A stretch of DNA of 64,000 bases from Comamonadaceae bacterium (GTDB lineage: Bacteria > Pseudomonadota > Gammaproteobacteria > Burkholderiales > Burkholderiaceae_C), in assembly GCA_947372865.1 (NCBI GenBank), contig CANBVJ010000008.1:1-64000 (forward strand). Direction: 5' to 3'. Below the pieces are notes generated by a model, which saw only the letters and a list, made by a program, of their open reading frames with translations, had not been told where the DNA came from and searched no databases. The position numbers and the translations under genes are program-made. Of this stretch, positions 54,939-62,736 are shown piece after piece (the first letter of the stretch is position 1; every line of letters starts with the position of its first letter).

Positions 54939-55288
54939 TTTTCGAGGTCGATTTCGTCCAGTGGCAGCATGCCTTCATCGGCATTGGGAAAGGGTTCGGT
55001 AACCGCAGGCCAGTTCTTCATGCTGTTTAGCGCTGCCAACAACGCGGCCGCCGTGCCTTTTTTGGGCTTGGGACTTAGGGCCTCCAGCACCAAGGTATTA
55101 CCCACCTTGGTCATCACTACCTCTTGGGCTTCAAACTCAAACTCGCGGGGAATGCGCACGGCCTGGTTGGCGCCGTTGCGAAACAGGCGCACCTGACGCG
55201 CTGGCGCAGTGGGCGCAGTGGGCGCGAGCGTGTAGTCGGCCGCTTTTTCGGCGGCAATAAGGCTGCTGGGTTGGTGGCTGGCGGACAT
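54935..55288 (-). CDS. vapB: VapB family antitoxin
   Basis: 117 residues, with an AbrB/SpoVT-type DNA-binding domain around residues 32-72 (RQVRLFRNGANQAVRIPREF) and an acidic C-terminal tail (EGMLPLDEIDLEK) that should bind the toxin. The first 30 or so residues are an Ala/Pro/Thr-rich extension unlike most VapB proteins, which are about 80 residues. AGGAG 8 nt before the ATG supports this start. A perfect palindrome lies just upstream. Confidence 0.85.
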   Translation of the reverse strand: MSASHQPSSLIAAEKAADYTLAPTAPTAPARQVRLFRNGANQAVRIPREFEFEAQEVVMTKVGNTLVLEALSPKPKKGTAAALLAALNSMKNWPAVTEPFPNADEGMLPLDEIDLEK

Positions 55289-55323
55289 GGTCTGGCTCCT
55301 GAAAAGAAGTGCCGAAACTTTAG

Positions 55324-55341
55324 CATAGGCCCGGGCCTATG
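55324..55341. promoter_or_regulatory. 18-bp perfect palindrome upstream of vapB (candidate operator)
   Basis: CATAGGCCCGGGCCTATG, between the mfd stop and the vapB start (36 bp). Minus-strand TATGCTAAAG next to it could serve as a -10 region, so binding here would block vapBC transcription. VapBC complexes usually autoregulate through such palindromes. Confidence 0.6.
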
Positions 55342-58300
55342 TCACGCTGAAACAGCCTCTGCCAGCGGCTGCCCCAGGCTGCGCAAGATGTCGCGCACCA
55401 TCTGCGTGCGGTCTTTCACCTCAGGCAGCTCGCGCTCAATGCGCAGTTTTTCGTTGCCCACCAGCTTGATGTGCTTGTTCTTCTGGATCAGGCCGATGAT
55501 CTTCATCGGGTCAATCGGGGCATTCTTCTTGAAGGTGATGCTGATCACGCCTGGCGCCGCATCCACCTTGACCACGCCGTAGGGCTTGGCGATCACGCGC
55601 AGGCGGTGTACGTCCACCAGGGTTTGCGCCTGCGCGGGCAGCTTGCCAAAGCGGTCCACAATTTCTTCGAGCAGCGTGTCGATTTGCTCGGTGTTTTTGG
55701 CGGTGGCAAACTTTTTGTAAAACGACAGGCGCAAATGCACATCGCCACAAAAGTCGTCGGGCAAGAGCGCCGGCGCATGCAAATTGATCTCGGTGGTCAC
55801 ATTGAGCGGGCTGAGCAAGTCGGGCTCGATGCCGGCTTTCAGGCAGCGCACCGCCTCGGAGAGCATTTCGTTGTAAAGCTGAAAGCCCACTTCCAGCATA
55901 TTGCCGCTCTGGTTTTCGCCCAGCACTTCGCCCGCACCACGAATCTCCAGGTCGTGCATGGCCAGATAAAAGCCGCTGCCGAGTTCTTCCATTTGCTGGA
56001 TCGCGTCCAGGCGCTGCTGCGCCTGCTTGGTCAGACCTTCCAGGTCGGGCACCATCAGGTACGCATAGGCTTGGTGGTGGCTGCGCCCCACGCGTCCGCG
56101 CAACTGGTGCAACTGCGCCAGACCAAACTTGTCGGCGCGGCTCATCACAATGGTGTTGGCGGTGGGCACGTCGATACCCGTTTCGATGATGGTGGAGCAC
56201 AAGAGCAGGTTGTAGCGCTGGGCGATAAAGTCGCGCATCACGGCTTCCAGTTGCCGCTCCGGCATCTGGCCGTGGGCCACAGCAATGCGCGCCTCGGGCA
56301 GCAATTCTTCGAGCTTGGCACGGCGGTTCTCGATGGTGTCCACTTCGTTGTGCAAAAAGTAGACCTGGCCGCCGCGCTTGAGCTCGCGCAATACGGCCTC
56401 GCGGATCACGCCATTGCCCTCGGTACGCACAAAGGTTTTGATAGCCAGGCGACGCTGCGGCGCAGTGGCAATCACGCTCAGGTCGCGCAGGCCTTCCAGG
56501 GCCATGCCCAGGGTGCGGGGAATCGGTGTGGCAGTCAGCGTGAGCACGTCCACCTCGGCGCGCAAGGCCTTCATGGCCTCTTTGTGGCGCACGCCAAAGC
56601 GGTGTTCCTCGTCAATGATCAACAGGCCCAGGTTTTTGAAATGCGTGTCTTGGCTCAGCAGCTTGTGCGTGCCGACCACGATGTCGATGGTGCCGTCTGC
56701 CACGCCCTTGAGCGCGGCAGTAATCTCTTTGCCGCTGCGAAAGCGGCTCATCTCGGCCACCTTGACCGGCCATTTGCCAAAGCGGTCCACCAGCGTCTGG
56801 TAGTGCTGCTCGGCCAAGAGCGTCGTGGGCGCCAGCAGCGCCACCTGTTTGCCGCCGGTAATGGCGATAAAGGCAGCGCGCAAGGCCACTTCGGTCTTGC
56901 CAAAACCCACGTCGCCACACACCAGCCGGTCCATGGGGCGCGGGCTGATCATGTCCTGGATGACGGCGTGGATGGCGGCTTTTTGGTCCGGCGTTTCTTC
57001 AAAGCCAAAGTCGTTGGCAAAGGTTTCGTAGTCGGTGGGCGAGTAGCGGAAGGCATGGCCCTCGCGTGCGGCGCGCCTGGCGTAGATGTTGAGCAGCTCG
57101 GCGGCGGCGTCGCGCACCTGTTCGGCTGCGCGGCGCTTGGCTTTTTCCCACTGGCCCGAGCCCAGGCGGTGCAAGGGCGCCTCGTCGGCGCTCACGCCGG
57201 TGTAGCGGCTGATGAGCTGCAACTGGCTTACCGGCACATACAAGGTGGCTTTGTCGGCGTATTCCAGGTGCAAAAACTCTTGCAGCTCGGGCTCGCCCTG
57301 GGCGTTTTTGTTGCCCAGGTCCAGGTGCACCAGACCGGTGTAGCGGCCAATGCCGTGGGCCGAATGCACCACCGGGTCGCCCACTTTGAGTTCGCTCAGG
57401 TCTTTGATCAGCGCTTCAACGTCGCTCACCTGCTCCTGCTTTTTGCGTCGGCGCGTGGTGGGCCCGGCGGCAAAGAGCTCGGTCTCGGTGACCAAATCAA
57501 CACCGTGCGCCAGCCAGCGAAAGCCTACGTTCAGCGCGGCAGTGGCAATGCCCAGCGGCTCGGGGCTGGCCAAAAATTCGGCCAGGCTGTCGAAAGTCGG
57601 CGGGCGCAGGTGGCTGGCGTGCAAAAAGTCGAGCAAGCTGGTTTGCCGCCCCTGGCTTTCGGCCAGCACCAGCACGCGGTGCGCGGTATTGGCCAAGTGG
57701 CTTTTGAGTTGTAACAGCGGGTCTTCCACCCCGCGCACCGCCGCCACGGCGGGCATGGCGTCAAATTCGGCATAGGCGCTGATGGCGCCGGGCTCGGCCG
57801 CTACCGGGCGAATGGCGAGTTGGGCGTAGTCGCGGGCTACCGTGTAGAACTGCTCGATGCCCAAAAACAAGGCTTCAGGCGGCAGCACCGGGCGCTCCGG
57901 GTCGCCTTGCACCAAGCGGTAGCGGTCTTTGGTGTCTTGCCAAAAGCGCTGAAACGACGGCTCCAGGTCGCCATGCAGCACCACGGTGGCCTGCGGGCCC
58001 AGGTAGTCAAACACGGTGGCGGTGTCGTCAAAAAACAGGGGCAGGTAGTACTCAATGCCAGCCGTGGCCACGCCCGCGCCCATGTCCTTGTAGATGCGGC
58101 TTTTGGTCGGGTCGCCTTCGAGCAGCTCGCGCCAGCGGCTGCGAAACTTGGCGCGCGCGGCCTCGTCCATCGGAAACTCGCGTCCGGGCAGCAAGCGCAC
58201 TTCGGGCACCGGGTACAGGCTGCGCTGGCTGTCGGGATCAAAAGTGCGGATGCTGTCGATCTCGTCGTCAAACAAATCGACCCGAAAGGGAACGAGCGAA

Positions 58301-58833
58301 CCCATGGGAAACAAATCGATCAGGCCGCCGCGCACCGCGTATTCGCCGGGGCTGACCACTTGCGTCACGTGGCTGTAGCCCGCCAGCGTGAGCTGCGCCT
58401 TGAGTTTGGCCTCGTTCAGTTTTTGCCGCACCTTGAACTCAAAGGTGTAGCCGGCCAAAAACGCCGGGGGCGCGAGCCGGTACAGCGCGGTGGTGGCGGG
58501 CATGAGCACCACATCGGCGCCTTGCTCCTTGTCGCGCTGGCTGATGCGCCACAGCGTGGCCAGCCGTTCGCTGATCAGGTCTTGGTGCGGCGAAAACGTG
58601 TCGTAGGGCAGGGTTTCCCAGTCGGGAAACACGGTGCAGCGCAGCTCGGGTGCAAAAAACACCATCTCGTCCATCAGGCGCTGGGCGTCAGCGGCGTCGG
58701 CGGTGACGATGGCCGTCATCCGCCCGGCGGCCTTGTCGCGCTGGGCCAGTTGGGCCAGCAACACCGCGTCGGCAGAGCCGACCGGGCGCGGCAGCGTGAA
58801 ACGTTTACCAGGGGCGAGAACAGGAAGGGTCAT
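55342..58833 (-). CDS. mfd: Transcription-repair coupling factor
   Basis: ATP-dependent translocase that removes stalled RNA polymerase and recruits UvrA. The ATG at 58833 gives 1163 residues. In order: UvrB-homology region (residues about 1-330), an RNA-polymerase-interaction domain with GIGRYTGLVHLDLGNKN, helicase motifs GDVGFGKTEVALRAAF and LLIIDEEHRFGVRHKEAMKA, TLTATPIPRTLGMAL, RGRVGRSHHQAYAYLM, and the C-terminal TRCF domain. Divergent from ispD. Confidence 0.97.
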   Translation of the reverse strand: MTLPVLAPGKRFTLPRPVGSADAVLLAQLAQRDKAAGRMTAIVTADAADAQRLMDEMVFFAPELRCTVFPDWETLPYDTFSPHQDLISERLATLWRISQRDKEQGADVVLMPATTALYRLAPPAFLAGYTFEFKVRQKLNEAKLKAQLTLAGYSHVTQVVSPGEYAVRGGLIDLFPMGSLVPFRVDLFDDEIDSIRTFDPDSQRSLYPVPEVRLLPGREFPMDEAARAKFRSRWRELLEGDPTKSRIYKDMGAGVATAGIEYYLPLFFDDTATVFDYLGPQATVVLHGDLEPSFQRFWQDTKDRYRLVQGDPERPVLPPEALFLGIEQFYTVARDYAQLAIRPVAAEPGAISAYAEFDAMPAVAAVRGVEDPLLQLKSHLANTAHRVLVLAESQGRQTSLLDFLHASHLRPPTFDSLAEFLASPEPLGIATAALNVGFRWLAHGVDLVTETELFAAGPTTRRRKKQEQVSDVEALIKDLSELKVGDPVVHSAHGIGRYTGLVHLDLGNKNAQGEPELQEFLHLEYADKATLYVPVSQLQLISRYTGVSADEAPLHRLGSGQWEKAKRRAAEQVRDAAAELLNIYARRAAREGHAFRYSPTDYETFANDFGFEETPDQKAAIHAVIQDMISPRPMDRLVCGDVGFGKTEVALRAAFIAITGGKQVALLAPTTLLAEQHYQTLVDRFGKWPVKVAEMSRFRSGKEITAALKGVADGTIDIVVGTHKLLSQDTHFKNLGLLIIDEEHRFGVRHKEAMKALRAEVDVLTLTATPIPRTLGMALEGLRDLSVIATAPQRRLAIKTFVRTEGNGVIREAVLRELKRGGQVYFLHNEVDTIENRRAKLEELLPEARIAVAHGQMPERQLEAVMRDFIAQRYNLLLCSTIIETGIDVPTANTIVMSRADKFGLAQLHQLRGRVGRSHHQAYAYLMVPDLEGLTKQAQQRLDAIQQMEELGSGFYLAMHDLEIRGAGEVLGENQSGNMLEVGFQLYNEMLSEAVRCLKAGIEPDLLSPLNVTTEINLHAPALLPDDFCGDVHLRLSFYKKFATAKNTEQIDTLLEEIVDRFGKLPAQAQTLVDVHRLRVIAKPYGVVKVDAAPGVISITFKKNAPIDPMKIIGLIQKNKHIKLVGNEKLRIERELPEVKDRTQMVRDILRSLGQPLAEAVSA

Positions 58834-58968
58834 GGAACAGTACAAATACAAAAACCCCCGGCGGCCCCAAGACGGGGTGTACGGAGGTGAAAAACCAAAA
58901 AGCGCCACTGATTTTAGAATGCCCATTCCAAAACGGACGCCGCCCGTGCGGACGCCCTTAGGTTTTCG

Positions 58969-59739
58969 ATGCCACTTTCCCCTTCTGCCTCCACGCCCAC
59001 GCCCACGCCCCAAGACGCACCGCGCTATTACGCCCTCGTGCCCTGCGCGGGTGCGGGCAGCCGCGCGGGCACGGCAAGCCCCAAGCAATACCAAACTGTG
59101 GCCGGCCAGCCTTTGGTGATGCACACGCTGTGGGCGCTGGCCGGGGTGGTGCGCCTGCATGCCGGCCTGGTGGTGTTGTCGCCGGGCGACGACTTTGTCT
59201 GGCCGCAAGGCGCGCAATGGCCGCAGCGCTTTAGCCGCGCAAGTTGCGGGGGGGAGAGCCGGGCGCACAGCGTGTTCAACGGTCTGCAGGCCCTGCGTGC
59301 AGCGGGCGCACGCGACCACGACTGGGTGCTGGTGCACGACGCCGCGCGCTGCCTGATCACCCCCGCGCTGGTGGACGCCCTGATCCACGCCTGCACCGAT
59401 GACGCGGTGGGCGGCCTCTTGGCGCTGCCCTTGTCCGACACTTTGAAGCGCGCCGTGGACGGCCGCGTAGCCGCCACCGTGCCGCGCGAAGACAAATGGC
59501 TGGCCCAAACGCCGCAAATGTTTCGTCTGGGCGCCCTGCAACAAGCCCTGGCCGCCCAAGCTTCCTCGGGGTTTGCCGGAGTGACTGACGAGGCCAGCGC
59601 ACTGGAAATGGCCGGCTTGCGGCCGCTGCTGGTAATCGGCAGCGCGCACAACTTCAAAGTCACTTACCCGCAAGACTTTGCGCTGGCGCAGGCGGTCCTC
59701 AATAGCCGCAGTGCCATGGCACCGAAAGAAAATCCATGA
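58969..59739 (+). CDS. ispD: 2-C-methyl-D-erythritol 4-phosphate cytidylyltransferase
   Basis: Third step of the MEP isoprenoid pathway. 256 residues; a Thr/Pro-rich leader of about 18 residues precedes the CTP-binding region [40 protein letters not shown] and [18 protein letters not shown] are also diagnostic. Stop overlaps ispF in ATGA. Confidence 0.96.
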   Translation: MPLSPSASTPTPTPQDAPRYYALVPCAGAGSRAGTASPKQYQTVAGQPLVMHTLWALAGVVRLHAGLVVLSPGDDFVWPQGAQWPQRFSRASCGGESRAHSVFNGLQALRAAGARDHDWVLVHDAARCLITPALVDALIHACTDDAVGGLLALPLSDTLKRAVDGRVAATVPREDKWLAQTPQMFRLGALQQALAAQASSGFAGVTDEASALEMAGLRPLLVIGSAHNFKVTYPQDFALAQAVLNSRSAMAPKENP

Positions 59740-60221
59740 CAAACATCCGCATCGGCGAAGGCTGGGACATTCACGCTTTGGTGGAGGGACGCAAGCTGAT
59801 TTTGGGCGGGGTGGAAATCCCCCACAGCAAAGGCCTGCTGGGCCATTCGGACGCGGACGCCTTGCTGCACGCCATCACCGACGCCATTTTGGGCGCCGCT
59901 GCCTTGGGCGACATTGGCAGCCACTTTCCGGACACGGACGCGCAGTTCAAGGGGGCGGATTCGGCCGTGCTGCTGCGCGAAGTCGCCCGCCTGGTGCGCG
60001 CAAAAGGTTTTGAGATTGGCAACGTGGACAGCACCGTTATCGCCCAGGCACCCAAGCTGGCGCCGCACATTGGCGCCATGCGCCACAGCATCGCCCAGGC
60101 GCTTGGGGTTTCGCTGGAGCAAGTCAACGTGAAAGCCAAAACGGCCGAAAAGATGGGCCCGGTCGGCGAGGGCCGCGCCATGGAGGCGCGTGCGGTGGTC
60201 TTGCTGGTGAAAAACGCCTGA
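59736..60221 (+). CDS. ispF: 2-C-methyl-D-erythritol 2,4-cyclodiphosphate synthase
   Basis: Forms the cyclic diphosphate in the MEP pathway; zinc-dependent trimer. The 161 residues begin [20 protein letters not shown] with metal-binding Asp and His, then [20 protein letters not shown] and the C-terminal [19 protein letters not shown]. Translationally coupled to ispD. A terminator follows at 60265. Confidence 0.97.
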   Translation: MTNIRIGEGWDIHALVEGRKLILGGVEIPHSKGLLGHSDADALLHAITDAILGAAALGDIGSHFPDTDAQFKGADSAVLLREVARLVRAKGFEIGNVDSTVIAQAPKLAPHIGAMRHSIAQALGVSLEQVNVKAKTAEKMGPVGEGRAMEARAVVLLVKNA

Positions 60222-60264
60222 GCGTTTTTGCGACCGCTCTAGCGCTGGGGTCGCGCCAGAAAGC

Positions 60265-60294
60265 AAAAAGCCCATCACAGTGGATGGGCTTTTT
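60265..60294. terminator. Rho-independent terminator between ispF and tRNA-Gly
   Basis: AAAAAGCCCATC/GATGGGCTTTTT stem with a 6-nt ACAGTG loop. A- and T-runs on both sides let it work for ispF and for the convergent tRNA-Gly/tRNA-Phe transcript. Confidence 0.9.
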
Positions 60295-60306
60295 ACACAC
60301 AAAACA

Positions 60307-60382
60307 TGGAGCGGGAAAAGAGGCTCGAACTCTCGACCTATACCTTGGCAAGGTATCGCTCTACCAACTGAGCTATTCCCGC
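60307..60382 (-). tRNA. tRNA-Gly (anticodon GCC)
   Basis: 76-nt cloverleaf on the minus strand with encoded CCA: acceptor GCGGGAA/TTCCCGC, anticodon arm ATACC-TTGCCAA-GGTAT with GCC, T arm AGAGTTCGAGCCTCT. Probably co-transcribed with the upstream tRNA-Phe. Confidence 0.97.
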
Positions 60383-60436
60383 ATGTGACCACTTGCGTGG
60401 TCTTTAAGAAGCACATTGGTGCGCACTTCTTAAATC

Positions 60437-60512
60437 TGGTGGCCTGGGGCGGAATCGAACCACCGACACAAGGATTTTCAATCCTCTGCTCTACCGACTG
60501 AGCTACCGGGCC
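60437..60512 (-). tRNA. tRNA-Phe (anticodon GAA)
   Basis: 76 nt on the minus strand with encoded CCA. GGCCCGGTAGCTCAG begins the 5' side, the anticodon loop TTGAAAA carries GAA, and the T arm is GGTGGTTCGATTCCGCC. 54 bp upstream of tRNA-Gly on the same strand. Confidence 0.97.
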
Positions 60513-60639
60513 TAAGCCCCGAATTGTAACAGCTACTGAATAGCGATTTTGGCCTGCGCAATGGTTGCCGCATCAATGTCTTGTGCTGGCACGCATGGCG
60601 GTCTGGTTTTTTTGGGAGGATGTCACCCTCAAGCCGTGC

Positions 60640-61332
60640 TTAGGCTACCGGCGTGGGCTTGGTTGGCGGTGTTTGCAGTAGTTCGGCAAGGCGGATTTGC
60701 GCATCCTGGCGCTGTGGGTCGTGCGCCAGCGCTTGTTGGTACGCCTGCGCTGCCGCTTCAATCCGTCCTATCGTTTGCAGCGCCACGCCCAAGTGGTAGT
60801 GCGCTGCCGCAAAGTCCGGATGAAGGGCGAGCGCCTTGCGGTAACTTGCCACCGCCGCATCGAACTGCTGCAACCGTTGCAGCGTCAGGCCCATTTGAAA
60901 ATGGGCGTCGGCGTAATCGGGTTTGAACTGCGTGGCTTTTTCGAGGCAGGCAAGGGCGAGTTCTGGCTGCTCCAGCCGCTGAAAGAGGGTTCCCCGGTTG
61001 AAATGTGCCTCGGCGCTGGTGGGGTTGAGGCGAATCGCCTGGTCCAGGCTGGCAAAGGCGGCGTCCCATTGGGCCAGGTCTTTGTGCGCCAGCGCAAGAT
61101 TGGAATGAAAGTCGGACACATCGGGCGCAAGCGCGATGGCCAGTTCCATCAGACGCACTGCCGCTACGGCGTTTTGGCTTTGCAGGGCGATGACGCCCAG
61201 CAAATGCAGCGCATCAAAATGGTCGGGTTGCTGGCGCAGGATGGCGATGTACTGGGTTTTGGCCCGCGCCAAGTCACCTGCGTGGTGCAGCGCCAGTGCC
61301 TGGTCCAGGGGGTCTGCCGGGAGTGTTGCCAT
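60640..61332 (-). CDS. Tetratricopeptide repeat protein
   Basis: 230 residues built from about six TPR units of 34 residues, each with the W/L-G/A-F-A-P pattern (for example AHFNRGTLFQRLEQPELALA, AHYHLGVALQTIGRIEAAAQ). No signal peptide or membrane segment, so it is probably a cytoplasmic protein-protein scaffold. Similar TPR blocks are fused to glycosyltransferase (OGT-like) domains in relatives, but no catalytic domain is present here. The partner is unknown. Confidence 0.88.
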   Translation of the reverse strand: MATLPADPLDQALALHHAGDLARAKTQYIAILRQQPDHFDALHLLGVIALQSQNAVAAVRLMELAIALAPDVSDFHSNLALAHKDLAQWDAAFASLDQAIRLNPTSAEAHFNRGTLFQRLEQPELALACLEKATQFKPDYADAHFQMGLTLQRLQQFDAAVASYRKALALHPDFAAAHYHLGVALQTIGRIEAAAQAYQQALAHDPQRQDAQIRLAELLQTPPTKPTPVA

Positions 61333-61459
61333 AAAGGGTGTGAGAAGGTTGTCCCGTCTAGAGTAGTCCGTCGGCCATGGCCATTTACGCGCCGGTAAAT
61401 TCTATGCCGGGCGCCCGCTCCCAGCCTAACCGTGGCGACCCTGCACAGACAATAGAAGC

Positions 61460-61810
61460 ATGAACACCATCCTCCTATTGCTGTTGTCCAATGTTTTCAT
61501 GACCTTTGCCTGGTACGGCCACCTGAAATACGGCCACGACTGGCCGCTGTGGCAGGTGATTTTGGTGTCTTGGGGTATCGCGCTGTTTGAATATTGCCTG
61601 GCCGTACCCGCCAACCGCCTGGGCTACGGTGCTTTTAGCGGCTTTCAGCTCAAGATTCTCCAGGAGGTGATCACGCTGACGATTTTCATCGCCTTTGCCG
61701 TGCTGTTTCTGAAGGAAAAAATGGCCTGGAACTACCTGGTGGCCTTCGGCTTTTTGGGCGGCGCGGCGTTTTTTGCGTTTGCGTTTGAGGCCGCGCCTGC
61801 GGGGACGTAG
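61460..61810 (+). CDS. DMT family small membrane protein (DUF486)
   Basis: 116 residues with four hydrophobic segments (ILLLLLSNVFMTFAWYGHLK, LWQVILVSWGIALFEYCLAV, VITLTIFIAFAVLFL, YLVAFGFLGGAAFFAFAF). The conserved VPANRLGY and GAFSGFQLKILQE motifs mark DUF486. Half-size relative of the EamA transporter fold; probably works as a dimer, substrate unknown. Ends 20 bp before the 3' end of the convergent tRNA-Arg. Confidence 0.88.
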   Translation: MNTILLLLLSNVFMTFAWYGHLKYGHDWPLWQVILVSWGIALFEYCLAVPANRLGYGAFSGFQLKILQEVITLTIFIAFAVLFLKEKMAWNYLVAFGFLGGAAFFAFAFEAAPAGT

Positions 61811-61830
61811 GCGCCACCATAGCCCTAGCG

Positions 61831-61905
61831 TGGTCCCGCCGACAGGAATCGAACCTGTATTTCACGCTTAGGAGGCATGCGCACTATCCATTGTGCTACG
61901 GCGAG
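61831..61905 (-). tRNA. tRNA-Arg (anticodon CCT)
   Basis: 75-nt cloverleaf with encoded CCA on the minus strand. Acceptor CTCGCCG pairs with CGGCGGG (one T-G pair), anticodon arm CATGC-CTCCTAA-GCGTG carries CCT, T arm ACAGGTTCGATTCCTGT. A TAAAAT box lies about 10 bp before the 5' end. The 5' half plus upstream flank recurs at 62546-62602. Confidence 0.95.
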
Positions 61906-61924
61906 GGGTGGGGCATTTTAGGGG
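61868..61924. repeat. Direct repeat, copy 1 (5' half of tRNA-Arg and its upstream flank)
   Basis: 57 bp that recur at 62546-62602 with 3 mismatches; the first 40 bp are identical. The inner border falls in the anticodon loop. This copy belongs to the complete tRNA. Looks like an att-type repeat. Confidence 0.85.
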
Positions 61925-62011
61925 CTTGACCCTCTACTGGATGGTGTTTGGGTTCTGTGGGGGTGTCTGTCTGGCTCTGATGGGTGGCTGAAGACGGGTT
62001 GAGGGGGCCGA

Positions 62012-62389
62012 AAGGACTTCCTAGTCAAGAATTGGCGGCAAACAGAGATCGGTCGTGATTTCGATATTTTTGAGGAAGACGGTGAACTTGTCGGTCAGCA
62101 GTACCAAACAGACACAGGTCCAATGGATGTTCTGGCTATCAAGAAGGACAAGTCGCAGTTGCTTGTTGTAGAGCTCAAGAAGGGACGTGCCAGTGATGTC
62201 GTTGTTGGGCAGGTTCTGAGATACATGGGCTTTGTCAAACAGGAATTGGCTGATCCAAATCAAGTTGTCAAGGGCATCATCATTGCATTGGAAGACGACG
62301 TAAAGATTAGACGTGCCTTGGCAATGACCCCAGATATTTCGTTCTACCGATATGAGATTTCGTTCAAATTGAACAAGGTAACCCTGTAG
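62012..62389 (+). pseudogene. Truncated NucS-like PD-(D/E)XK nuclease gene (C-terminal part only)
   Basis: The frame is open from 62003 to the stop at 62389. Recognisable homology begins with KDFLVKNWRQTEIGRDFDIF at 62012, before any start codon; the first ATG in frame is 62123. The nuclease core is present (TDTGPMDVLAI and LLVVELKKG, i.e. D...E-x-K), then DVVVGQVLRYMGFVKQEL and a short C-terminus. From memory, full-length relatives have an additional N-terminal domain, so this is about the last 125 residues. Base composition is clearly AT-richer than its surroundings, which suggests transfer. An 88-residue product from 62123 would lack part of the fold. Confidence 0.75.
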
Positions 62390-62736
62390 ATTTACACCAT
62401 CAACTGGACTAACTGCAGAGGAAATCTAGAGTGGGGTAAGACTGGGGACACCCAATCCACCCCCAGTTTGTGTCAATCCACTGGACACACTCTGATGGTG
62501 ATCACTGAGGATAAACACTGGATATTCATTGCCAAATCGGAGATATTAGGAGGCATGCGCACTATCCATTGTGCTACGGCGAGGGACAGGGCATTTTAGG
62601 GGGTAGGTCCCAAGTGGATTGGGTGTGCAGTACTTCCTTTATGCATTCAAAATTCCAAGGCCTTCGCTTCTGTTAAAGCCACTCGGTGCGTGCATGGCGC
62701 GCGCGTGGGGTTTTGACGATTCTTTACGGATAGCTT
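62390..62736. other. Non-coding part of the integration scar
   Basis: 347 bp without a convincing ORF. It contains the second tRNA-Arg fragment (62546-62602), a 13-bp inverted repeat (ACACCCAATCCAC at 62448-62460 and its complement at 62614-62626) and otherwise AT-richer sequence with no recognisable gene. Confidence 0.7.
62546..62602. repeat. Direct repeat, copy 2 (isolated 5' half of tRNA-Arg with upstream flank)
   Basis: Repeats 61868-61924 at 54 of 57 positions, including the TAAAAT box. At the anticodon loop it runs into unrelated sequence, so no tRNA can form. Candidate second att site of a lost or decayed element. Confidence 0.85.

Noticed and set aside
55471-57714. 747-codon open frame on the plus strand opposite mfd
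   Set aside because: It lies wholly antisense to the well-conserved mfd gene, has His/Gln/Gly-rich composition typical of GC-rich shadow frames, and shows no family motif.
62123-62389. Complete small nuclease gene starting at the ATG at 62123
   Set aside because: Similarity to the nuclease family extends in frame upstream of this ATG, so the ATG is internal and the gene is 5'-truncated.
62546-62602. Second functional tRNA-Arg gene
   Set aside because: Only the 5' half is present; there is no 3' acceptor strand, T arm or CCA beyond the anticodon loop.
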